From: Lepidostoma basale
Taxonomy: Eukaryota; Arthropoda; Insecta; Trichoptera; Lepidostomatidae
Direction: 5' to 3'
Assembly (NCBI GenBank): GCA_022606425.2
Contig: JAHDVF020001564.1
Span: 1,240,001 to 1,304,000, forward strand
DNA: 64,000 bases
The notes beneath the pieces were generated by a model that saw only the letters and a list, made by a program, of their open reading frames with translations, searched no databases and had not been told where the DNA came from. The translations under genes were made by a program, and so were the position numbers. Positions 24,201 through 31,109 of the stretch are shown here, one piece after another (within the stretch, counting starts at the first letter, position 1; every line of letters starts with the position of its first letter).

Positions 24201-27200
24201 TATACATAGCTCCACCTCCTTTTTAGTATATAAGTGATCACTCTGTTTTATTTGATTGTTAAAATTGTATACATTGATAAAGGTTTCTTGTAAACGAAAC
24301 TATTTTTTATTTTATAAATCCAAATCCGGTTTAATTTATCAAATTACTACACTACACATTTATAACCACCCTGGAGATGGAGACTGCAACGATCCCCGAA
24401 ACGTCTGTCCAGAAAGACGAGCTACACGGATTTTCCCAAGATCCCAAAATACGAGTACATATTGCACAACCGTGAAAATCTATGCAACTATTTCAATAAG
24501 TATTTGTTTTCTGAACATATTTTCATTAATATGAAATTACCAGTCGTAATAAATCAAGAAAAAATTGTAATACCATGAATATAATGTAATTTTTATAACC
24601 ATGGAATGTTTAATGAACCCTCAATATCAACCAATCCAGCATTTTATCTTTCTTTATAATTATAACTCTTACCTAGTGTAAAAACAAAGCAATGGGATTC
24701 CATGCTGTACTCTTCGATACATTTACTAAATGTCGCATTTCCTTCCTGAATAGACTTCCGACACTTCGATGTCTTATTGAGGATATTCATAAAATGTTCA
24801 ACTGCAAAAAATATACATGATATTAAAAAAAAAAAAATTACGAAGTTTGCGGCCTGGCGAAAGTCTGGGACCACCGGTTGGAGAACACTGCTCTAGAACA
24901 CACTCTCCAAGGACACCTTCAAGCCGAGCATATTTTGAAGACAGCTTCCGAGACCAACACACTCGGATTAACAAACGATTAGGGCTTGTTCATTCGTAAA
25001 GATTGGGAGATGGATTAGCAATGGATCAAAAATCTGTTTAAATAATGACTAAAAGGTTGTGTGATAATATTAAAAAGCTTCATGGGGATACGGCAGCAAT
25101 AATTGTACTAATTTTCTTCTAATTCTTCGCAGACATTCTCTCTACACTGCTGGATATATGTAGACCTCTTTTAAACTCTTACAATATTTTTTTTATCTTG
25201 GGCTGTCTGTTGCCAACTACGACCCGCAAGTTGGATAACAACATATCTGTCTCGTCACATGGTCCGCCCACTGCCTTCTTCTTTCTGCGATGTCAGTAAC
25301 CTTTGTTCGACGTTTAATTTTCTCATTTCTAATTCTATCACGAAGACTTGTACGAGTTGTATTTCTTCTTCTCCGGTCTCAAGCTAATGATTGGTCTGCA
25401 GCAAGGCAATGCATCTCCTCTTCCACACTGCTCGGTCCTCGGCAACTCTCATCAACTCCGCATAAGAGGTGCAGCGCATATCTCGGCAAATCTTGTCTAG
25501 GTATTCCTGGCGAGGTCTTTTCTGCCAATCGATCCCTCGACCATTCCCTCCAATACATCATGCAGGAAACATTCGTGTCGCAACACATGACCAATCCATC
25601 TGGCGATCGTTCACCAATCATTCAACATGTGCCTACCCTCTTCAACTCTGCTGAGAACCTTTTCATTTGTAATGTGGTCCCTCCATGAAACATGAGCAAT
25701 TCGTCGGTAGGTCCACATCTCAAATGCCTCCAGCTTTTTGCGTTCTCTTTCGCCCAGGCACAAAGTCTCGCAGCCGTACAGTAAAACACACCACACCAGT
25801 TGTTTTCGGAGGTTAATGTCTATGTTGTTGGACTCGAATATTTTAGACTTTTTGTTGGTTTAGCCTGGTGGATACGACTATCGACGTCTTTCTTGGATCG
25901 ACCATCTCATGTAATACTGTTCCCCAGGTTAACAAAAGTCTTTACATTCTTGATGGCAGTTCCAGCCATCTCTATATTTATTTGGCGCTCATCTCTACCC
26001 ACGGTCATTACCTTAGTTTTACCTTTGTTTGTACTTACGAAATCCAAATATTAGAACGATGATAGCGACCGCCGCGACCCGCGAACCTAGCGGTGGGATA
26101 CGGGTTCCAGTCCCAGCCGTGCGCCACTCTTCTACTCGCCAGCGCTTTAGCAGTGAGGGCCAGCCTCTCGCTACATGCCGCAAGATCAAAGATGACACTA
26201 CGGCGTTGCCATAAAATATCGCGCCTGCCATGGTGTTCACAACACTAACTGAAAAAACAATACAATCAGTGGCGGTACTCCCATAGAGCCCAGAATTTTT
26301 AATCAAATCACCTTCCAACAATGTTCCCATCAGACGTAAGAGGAATAGCCATAAGAGCTGAACCTGTGTAAGCCAGAAGAAGTTTTGATTCAAAATTTCT
26401 TACGCAAGCCGGGCTTCTGGGCTCTGTCAGCTCTCAGCTATTCGCCGCCATCTTTGACATGTGCTTTATTGGTTACAATAATTATGAATATCGATAGCTT
26501 ATTTAAAAAACTACTTTATCTTAAATGATGAGCGTGAATCGATATTCATGAATATATTTTTATAATAACATTTTGCAGCTTCATAGTGTTGATAGTCCGT
26601 TGTTAACAAATTACAGAATAATAATAACAAATGAGCCCACACTATTCTCGGACAATGTTATACAGTCGCGTCTTTTACATTACAGTAGTTATCTGATTGC
26701 AGGAATATGTATTTGTCCTTTGTTTAAAAATATTTAGGTACTTTATGAGTAAGACAATATGCCTAGTTTCTTTTTGTATACTTATGACTCACAAATTGAA
26801 TATCTATTATCCGAAACTTTATTTACTATCATTGAATTGTATATTTGGACAGACGTGATTTCGGACTCAATAGATTTGTAGTGATATTATGCGTCAAGAG
26901 TAGGTATTTGATATTCGAAACGTTACTTATAGTAAACATGTTACTTTCCATTCAATAAAAGCACATTATACATTTATCAATGAAAGTAAAAATGGCCATT
27001 CACAACGAGTTTTAGCTCCAACCCTTATTGTATGGAAGCGAACAGGGAACTGGCAGAAGAAGGATGAGGGCAGAATAACTGCGGTAGATATGAGATCCCT
27101 TAGACATGTGTGTTAAAATGATGTACCACAGAATTTCAAATGCTGACATCAGGAAGGAATGTAGACCAAAAGTACCTATTATGAACTAAATTATGAAAGA

Positions 27201-28349
27201 ATCACTGCGTTTGTTTTCATACATAGAACGCATGGATAAAGAATGGATGGTTAAGAAAGTATACATTAACGATGTGAATGGTGTACGGAGTCGAGAAGAC
27301 CGAGGAAAACATGGCCCCTCGGCCTGGAACGGTCTCCCTGCAGACTTAAAGTGCATTGAAAACCGGTCAGAGTTTTGATCGAGGCTCAAAATGCACCTGT
27401 TCAAACTGTTCTTTCCTGATGCAAATGGTGATCGACTGCATCAGGTGCAGCCCCCATACTAAAATGTTTTATTTTTAACAAAAAAAATTTTTTTTTAACA
27501 AAATGTTTGTTTTTTATAAAATGTTTGTTTTAACTAAAATGTTTATCTTTAACTAGTTCATAAAATGGAGCTACAGCGCCCTTGAGATGATTAATTCATA
27601 AAAATGGCGCTCTATAAATCATCCATTTTATTATTATATTATTATTACCGCCAATGAATACCTACTATGTGTATATTACACCACCATAATACACCTGAAA
27701 CATTTATAGGTCACAGCGGCGCCCTTTTTTGTATACAACAAGTCGTTTGAATCCAATAGCTATCTATCGCCATTTTATTGTCACGTGAATTCTACCCCAG
27801 ACCAAAAACAGTGTGACAATCACACTGCCATCGCCGGGAATCGAAAACGAGACCTTCAGTGTAGAAGTCGTAGCTGTTAGGCCATCATTTTCAAATATGA
27901 ATATTGTATGAATATATGCTTACCAGATTCATTAACTTTAGGCCCTGTAATAGTTTTGATGGCGTATATGAATGCCATGAGAAAAATCCAGTACACTGGG
28001 ATTGTGGACAGAGCTGAAATGATGGAAAGCAATCCCCTCGCACGGAAGATGAGGGGACCCTCCGCCTTCCCGACCCCGTGGACGGGGAAGAGCCCGAGAG
28101 CCCTAACTACAAGAAGAGTCCCCGACATGGCCCCCTGAAAAGTCTCACCGAGGACAGGGTGTGGCTGGAAATAAATATAAAACCAATGTACGAGTATAGC
28201 CTTTCCTTCTATCAAAATCATTAATGTATTTCTACGAATTCACACGTGAAGTTGATAATATAGTTTTTTTTTAACAAATGGTTTCACCTTAATATTAGCT
28301 TCCTCTGGTTTCGACATTGATATTGTTTTAACTTGCGTTTCCAAACCTT
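12216..28349 (-). CDS. Second sugar-clade gustatory receptor, seven recognisable exons on the minus strand
   Basis: Exons, in transcript order on the minus strand: 28349-28288, 28164-27924, 26248-26039, 24801-24673, 22163-22006, 18399-18234, 12266-12216 (stop TGA). All have AG acceptors and, except the last, GT donors, and the first five junctions keep frame. The first exon contains a plausible start (MSKPEEANIK) although its phase also allows an upstream exon. Recognisable pieces: FQGAMSGTLLVVRALGLFPV (N terminus and TM1), GAIFYGNAVVSSLIL with RGWPSLL, EHFMNIL, ATFIWNFQDVLLIQLSIGL (TM4), DVYFFGSFGFMAARVTCVAF with PTAVYCHE, and the terminal signature TYEVVLLQF. Each corresponds to an exon of the neighbouring + strand receptor with mostly the same phases. 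The exon between TM4 and TM5 and the penultimate exon (DTVALTG..FFY..RG type) were not found, so the gene is either incompletely read or decayed. It spans 16 kb because of nested repeats in every large intron. Confidence 0.85.
12355..12440. repeat. Imperfect hairpin with outer arms atgaatgacatgttt
   Basis: Arms gaatgacatgtttcacctg and its complement enclose ccttagacagg / cctgtctaagg. The outer arm plus GAAAC-AT-GTC resembles the hairpins at 28.6 and 63.3 kb and the hammerhead-like elements, but no CTGANGA box is present. Confidence 0.6.
12442..12892 (+). mobile_element. Deleted mariner-type element
   Basis: Ends TAgggtgt... and ...acacccTA are inverted with TA duplications. The interior codes LTSEQRLQIVQIYFENHGSV and QTYRALRPFYGRHNRPSE, the helix-turn-helix start of a mariner transposase, then a stop; the DDE part is missing. 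Confidence 0.75.
12902..13195. mobile_element. Short foldback/MITE member of the ctcaatagagacgaag family
   Basis: Arms start tgtatctcaatagagacgaag and end cttcgtctctattgagatac. The centre holds two or three copies of atgacaggtcataagtcctg, with spacing suggesting internal duplication. The external sequence accacccaccatgggtg also matches the flank of the 39.9-kb copy. Confidence 0.8.
13831..13862 (-). ncRNA. Hammerhead-ribozyme-like motif in the 3' region of the Penelope-like element
   Basis: Minus strand reads CTGAAGA, one T, stem GGAGG-tat-CCTCC, then GAAAC and gtGTCG. CUGANGA, GAAA and the GUC cleavage triplet all match a type I hammerhead core; the T between core and stem II is non-canonical. 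Catalysis is not shown. Confidence 0.55.
13893..14184 (+). mobile_element. Family A non-LTR copy with (TTAGG)n/(TTAG)n tail and 7-bp TSD
   Basis: Flanked by aacaaaa at 13886-13892 and 14185-14191. Starts near gatggtttagacatgtgg, carries the [20 protein letters not shown] end, and closes with four gttag units followed by four ttag units. Inserted in the Penelope-like copy. Confidence 0.88.
14740..15030 (+). mobile_element. Family A non-LTR fragment
   Basis: Codes LRRMCGYSVYDRVSYE (14750-14800), WFGHMERINEERMVKK and the NQILD segment, without the 3' tail. Abuts the Penelope-like copy. Confidence 0.75.
15230..15490 (+). mobile_element. Family A non-LTR fragment with 3' end
   Basis: [40 protein letters not shown] and the SAYPFGETA end, then gttagttagtttcgttag. 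Possibly continuous with the 14.7-kb fragment across a 200-bp insertion. Confidence 0.8.
15780..16425 (+). mobile_element. CR1/L2-type LINE, reverse-transcriptase C terminus and 3' UTR
   Basis: Codes INKLQSAFNAAARLIKGI, LKELHWLKSPERIQYKLCW and LHGMTPIYIAELC with frameshifts, then a 3' UTR with gcgcccttgaggtgattaca and an (ATT)n tail at about 16410-16425. The same 3' end is at 17.5-17.7, 27.3-27.66 and 34.4 kb. Confidence 0.82.
16570..16955. mobile_element. Palindromic element with a hammerhead-like motif in each arm
   Basis: Left arm (tgtatcacaattgtatttta, gcgacagctgtttcatcaac) and right arm are inverted copies about 110 bp long, around a spacer that is itself partly inverted. Each arm, read outward, has a CTGATGA-hairpin-GAAAC-AGCT-GTC block (the right arm has CCGATGA). 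Confidence 0.8.
16603..16638 (-). ncRNA. Hammerhead-like motif, left arm of the 16.6-kb palindrome
   Basis: Minus strand: CTGATGA, T, stem GTCAAC-ATTG-GTTGAT (6 bp with one G-T), GAAAC, AGCT, GTC. All conserved core bases are present plus one extra T before stem II. Confidence 0.55.
17070..17255 (+). mobile_element. RTE-type LINE C-terminal remnant (family G) with (ATT)n tail
   Basis: Reads GRPQARWYDAIKRVAGDQWH and ELWKSGREAYVRHW, the same end as the minus-strand copy at 1.6-1.8 kb; the tail is ATT repeats at about 17237-17255. Confidence 0.75.
17262..17490 (-). mobile_element. Family A non-LTR 3' end fragment
   Basis: Minus strand codes NPILKVGRVRRRKNRHACMT and CILSAYPCGETA. On its left it has no long TTAG tail. 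Confidence 0.75.
17490..17700 (+). mobile_element. CR1/L2-type LINE 3' end
   Basis: Contains agtttagatcgagactcaaa, gttgatcgactgcgttggat, ttaactagttcataaaa and cagcgcccttgagatgag, the same 3' UTR as at 16.3 and 27.5 kb; a family A remnant follows at about 17705-17845 (minus). Confidence 0.75.
18530..18858 (+). mobile_element. Family A non-LTR fragment, truncated at both ends
   Basis: Codes [40 protein letters not shown] and NQILNVGHVRS, then stops without the SAYP end. Directly followed by the opposite-strand fragment at 18859-19300. Confidence 0.75.
18859..19300 (-). mobile_element. Family A reverse-transcriptase fragment with the YADD catalytic motif
   Basis: Minus strand reads GVSVSCLLYADDAVVLADNE and then [27 protein letters not shown] and NGVLVPTLMYGTEAWN. 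This gives the upstream part of family A (the reverse-transcriptase active site) and shows the family is a true non-LTR element. Its 3' limit meets the 5' limit of the + strand fragment at 18530-18858, so one copy may have been broken by an inversion. Confidence 0.8.
19301..20365. other. Intronic stretch without recognised gene or repeat family
   Basis: Contains a segment (about 20090-20130: ggtttgtaggaaatttgct, accatgaaataaagggtt) that also occurs at about 7390-7430, so part is a dispersed repeat of unknown type. No taste-receptor exon was found here on the minus strand although one is expected between 18.4 and 22.0 kb. Confidence 0.4.
20366..20465 (-). mobile_element. Family A non-LTR 3' end fragment
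   Basis: Minus strand: MYECRGISRDISGQSSVVVR-shadow region whose other frame is the [17 protein letters not shown] end; 100 bp only. Confidence 0.65.
20733..21050 (-). mobile_element. Family D LINE C-terminal fragment
   Basis: Minus strand: [40 protein letters not shown] and RPRGRPSRRWKDS. Followed by a diverged plus-strand relative at 21075-21310 (EDIVQWSRSRRRYWRDHVAR). Confidence 0.8.
21075..21310 (+). mobile_element. Diverged family D-like LINE fragment
   Basis: Codes IVQWSRSRRRYWRDHVARMD, then RPPKRWRDSWISSSDET, and ends ...gatctattaaaagaagaagaag. On the + strand a minus-strand family A piece (about 21310-21400, acatccatacataagggtgc) follows. Confidence 0.7.
22270..23085 (+). mobile_element. 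Two consecutive family D LINE C-terminal fragments
   Basis: First copy: MKTLRPI region near 22390 and VAEMRTLRMIAGRTIRDRVR at 22526-22590, IREICKVEYVVRLGRQRRR, then GRPPKRWRDSWESTSQERS. Second copy from about 22835: DDIVRWSRQRRRFWRDHIER and RRPP..RRSESWTSSSQEE, ending in a gaagaagaagaa-type tail. They lie head-to-tail and differ, so they are probably separate insertions or an old duplication. Located just upstream (in transcript order) of the TM4 exon of the minus-strand receptor. Confidence 0.78.
23270..23700. mobile_element. Penelope-type 3' region with 28-bp inverted repeats and a SINE insertion
   Basis: cgctgtttttattccactttt at about 23273 and its complement at about 23437-23460 enclose cacgtgtttcggaggtgacg, the reverse of the GAAACACGTG/GAAACGTGTC motif. 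The end ttacaatggaactccagtgt (about 23665) matches the tail of Penelope-like copy 1 (ttactatggaattccacagt). Confidence 0.65.
23553..23643 (-). mobile_element. tRNA-derived SINE (family S2), minus strand
   Basis: Minus strand has A-box-like tggtctaggggatagaacgc and B box GGGTTCAATCC, followed by a short tail cgaccagattcc. A sister copy is at 30143-30233. Acceptor-stem pairing is poor, so a tRNA gene is unlikely. Confidence 0.7.
23697..23925. mobile_element. MITE with tacgttcacaca terminal inverted repeats
   Basis: Left end gggtacgttcacacagctg, right end ctgtgtgaacgtatat; the interior has several gtgtgaac/gttcacac and cggatccg-type inverted pieces. No coding capacity. Confidence 0.7.
24040..24440. 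mobile_element. Penelope-type repeat pieces
   Basis: Minus-strand MNPQHKVNANIDEKVNLFSR (about 24055-24115) recurs on the plus strand at 46940-46990. Plus-strand 24367-24410 reads ccctggagatggagactgca...ccccgaaacgtctgtcc, the layout of the hammerhead-like motif with CTGGAGA instead of CTGANGA. Confidence 0.55.
25365..26030 (-). mobile_element. Family C LINE fragment abutting a taste-receptor splice donor
   Basis: Minus strand: NKGKTKVMTVGRDERQINIE (about 26025 down), GCETLCLGERERKKLEAFEM, ISWRDHITNEKVLSRVEEGR and ARWIGHVLRHECFLHDVLEG-type end. Its 5' border is 8-10 nt from the exon border at 26039, leaving only GTAAGTAC of the original donor. Confidence 0.8.
26264..26430. mobile_element. hAT-type MITE remnant (one end lost)
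   Basis: Starts cagtggcggtactcccatag and runs through caatgttcccatcagacgta and ttcttacgcaagccgggctt, as in the complete copy at 59864-60108, but lacks the terminal cactg. Confidence 0.7.
26450..26990. other. AT-rich intron segment, nothing recognised
   Basis: Lies in the minus-strand receptor intron between exons 28164-27924 and 26248-26039. No splice-flanked open frame or known repeat seen. Confidence 0.5.
27000..27308 (+). mobile_element. Family A non-LTR fragment joined to a CR1/L2 3' end
   Basis: Codes PTLIVWKRTGNWQKKDEGRI-like sequence with frameshifts, then MKESLRLFSYIERMDKEWMV and RSREDRGKHG, where it switches abruptly to CR1/L2 sequence at about 27309. Confidence 0.7.
27309..27660 (+). 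mobile_element. CR1/L2-type LINE 3' end with (ATT)n tail
   Basis: Codes PSAWNGLPADLKCIENRSEF and a short continuation after a stop, followed by the 3' UTR (ttaactagttcataaaat, cagcgcccttgagatgatta) and ATT repeats at about 27635-27650. Confidence 0.8.
27761..27890 (-). mobile_element. tRNA-derived SINE (family S1), minus strand
   Basis: Starts with ctatctatcgccattttatt, then ccagaccaaaaacagtgtga and a head with tcgccgggaatcgaaaac, reverse of the 7.1-kb copy. Its end is 34 bp from the taste-receptor donor at 27924. Confidence 0.72.
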
Positions 28350-28379
28350 CTGTAAGTAAATAAAAACACATTAAATGAT

Positions 28380-28820
28380 TTATTGATTCTTGAACAATGA
28401 TGTAAAACTCCATATTAAATATATAATACGAATGAAAATGAATGTTTTAGTAAGTCGAAACATGTCTATTCCATAAAATACAATAAAACTTATAAAAACG
28501 TGCGTTTTCATTCGTAATAAGTAATGAATGTTGAATAATGGTATAAAACTCCACATTAAAATGATTTTTTTATGGAAACACAAAACATAACAGCAGTCTG
28601 TGTCTCGTTTGATGATGTTCTAGCAAAGCGAAAAATGACACTCCCAATATTGTAATTAATGGGAGTGTCAAGTTTCAAATCACGATGAAAAGTGTCAGTC
28701 TTAAAATATAATAAAACTCCAAGAAAATTGACGTTTTCATTTATGAATATACTCGTATTTATATCAAAAATTAAATAATCGTGTTTCAGATATAGCTTCG
28801 TAAAATCAGAAAGCCCCAAA
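28380..28820. repeat. Penelope-type tail repeats
   Basis: Modules gaacaatgatgtaaaactcc and cgttttcattcgta occur two or more times here and again at 63.3-63.4 kb. About 28640-28690 has gacactcccaatattg / aatgggagtgtc hairpin arms. Confidence 0.55.
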
Positions 28821-28829
28821 TAAGTACAC

Positions 28830-29765
28830 TAAGCCTGTTATAAGACAGCTTACTTAAAAAACGTGATAACTTTTGGAAGTCACATATATATTTTGAACTT
28901 CTAGAAAACTAGCATTCTCATATTTAAACAGAGTTTTACAGTTAATTAACCTAATTAAATTTCATATATGATCTTTTATAAATTAACGCATATATTTTTA
29001 AATATAAATATTCTAAAAATAAATTTAAAATATTGTTAATTAATAAATATTTATATTACCATTTGAAATTTTATTCTTTTCTATGTGACGAAACATGTTT
29101 TATTTTGAAAAGCGCCTTCTGGGAGTTTTATCGAGTTATGCTGAAACTGATCAAATTTGGGTAAGTTTTGGGTGCCAACAAAAGAATAAAGAACCAGCAA
29201 ATGTTATTTGAATTAATCAAATCGCGTTTCAGGGAGCAAAACAATATTGCGTGTAACGTTTAAATAGTACTTTAAAATATGAAAATATATTCCACGATTG
29301 ATAAACAGGTACCTGCGGGTGTGATTACATTTCAATCACGATAGGTTAAAAACGGTTATGTCACGCCCATTTTAGTTCATAATTACACACGTTAAATATT
29401 TTAAACTTACACTATTGTTATCACCAACTTCGTGTCAATCACTTATTTTGACGGGTACTTTGTTGCGATAAATATTTAATTTAATTTTAATGTCCACGGA
29501 AGAAAACAACGATTAGTCTCGTATAAAATACTACTTAGAATATTACGATTATTTTCAAAGCTATTATAATCAAATTTGAATCTTTACCTCATGCCTCAAA
29601 TAAATCGTTAAACTTATGTCCCCTCAGATACATGTAAAATCAATAATTTGTAATTATAGGAATTAAAATCAACCCACATTTAAGACATAGATCATTAGCT
29701 GAATCAAAGGGTATACATTTTACCGTCGTTATCTGCATTTCCAGATATTAATAACATTAAGCAGC
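28830..29765. other. AT-rich intergenic stretch, nothing firm
   Basis: Between the minus-strand receptor 5' end and a LINE fragment. An ATG at about 29095 opens a 22-codon frame ending at a GTAAGT-like donor but follows a cgaaacatg Penelope-type word; not called. Confidence 0.4.
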
Positions 29766-29769
29766 AAAT

Positions 29770-30128
29770 AGCTAAAGATCATAAAGAAGGTGGACCCGTG
29801 AGAGACGGAGAGCAATGACGTTTCGACGCAATGATGAGCTGTATTCCATGTACCAGGCCCCCAATATCTCCAAACACATAAAGCTACTAAGATTGAGATG
29901 GGCTGGACATGTACAGAGGATGACGAACTCACGGGTCCCCAAACGCATTATGACTTGACACCCGGGTGGAAGGAGAAGGGTGGGAAGGTCAGGCTGAGGT
30001 GGGAGGACGAAGTAAAGAAGGATGCAGCACAACTTCTTCTGATACCGAACTGGAGGATGACTGCTGAGGACAGGGACTGCTGGAGGCGAAAGTTGACGGA
30101 GGCCAAGGCTCGATATGGGCTGTAGCGC
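29770..30128 (+). mobile_element. LINE reverse-transcriptase C-terminal fragment (family E)
   Basis: Plus strand: FRRNDELYSMYQAPNISKHI, KLLRLRWAGHVQRMTNSRVP, GRSRLRWEDEVKKDAAQLL and DRDCWRRKLTEAKARYGL, then stop. Two frameshifts. Confidence 0.78.
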
Positions 30129-30142
30129 CATCGGAAGAAGAA

Positions 30143-30233
30143 GTTTATAAAGAAGGAATCGGGTCGTGTACAGGCTTGAACCCAAGTTCCCTGGATCAGG
30201 AGCCAAGTGTTCTGTCCCCTTGACCACCACTTG
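30143..30233 (-). mobile_element. tRNA-derived SINE (family S2), minus strand
   Basis: Same layout as 23553-23643: gaaggaatcgggtcgtgt, the complement of B box GGGTTCAA, and ggatcaggagccaagtgttc; ends caccacttga. It directly follows the family E fragment. Confidence 0.7.
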
Positions 30234-30239
30234 ATTTAT

Positions 30240-31109
30240 ATAAATATATAAATTATTTAATATATTAAATTATTCATATTTTAAATAGTTTTAAACGTAA
30301 CAATATGTATGCTTGTATTTTATTGTGCTGAGGAAGGGGGAAGGGGAATCTTCATAGGCAGACCTACCTGCTAAAAACTCCACCTTCTGGTGCTTTCTTT
30401 CAATGGTACGACCTTTTCCAGCTTTGTCATTGAAGAAGGAATTGAATTGAAGGAGTTATTTACGTCATTCTTCTTTTATCTTTCATCGGCTTTTTTCCGT
30501 TATTATGGTGCCAGTAATTTTGTAAATAGTATCCCACGTATCCCTGCTCTCCAGCATGCCCCCTTCCATATTATCAAGCTGAAGTTCCTTTCTTACGTAT
30601 GTTTGTACTGGAAATCGTATATTCCTTATGTATTCGATGAATAAATTATATAAAAAATATGCATTTTCTTATATATCTATCAAATATTCAGATTGAATTT
30701 GCTTGTCCGTGCGGTAAAATTAGAATACTGTACAAATGTTAAAATCGGTTTCCAATGATAGGTTTCAACACAATATAATTTCTATTGAGTATACATAATA
30801 ATTTCATACAAAATAAACATGTATTATGTTTTTATGCATTTCATTTTTACTTTAGTACCTACTCAAATACGTATATTTTGTATTGGTAGCACTGTTTGCG
30901 CATTACTTCGCAGAAATTAGTCATTTAAAAATGGCAGATATTCTTGACAGCTGTTAGCGGCGTACACAAAGTAGGGTACATATTCCGCATATGACCCACT
31001 GCCCCAGAGATAGTTTCTGGTTTTAAAAATAAGTATAAGTTATGTGAATGATTATAGACGATTTGTTTTTGAAATCATATTTTAACTACTAAAATCAATA
31101 TCTAAAACC
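30240..31109. other. Intergenic region upstream of the TFIIF alpha start
   Basis: AT-rich; probable promoter and 5' UTR in the last about 150 bp because the coding start is at 31110, but no TATA box or clear initiator was recognised. Confidence 0.4.

Noticed and set aside
29095..29165. Exon-like frame MFYFEKRLLGVLSSYAETDQIW followed by GTAAGT
   Set aside because: Directly follows a cgaaacatg Penelope-type word, with no acceptor, partner exon or family match.
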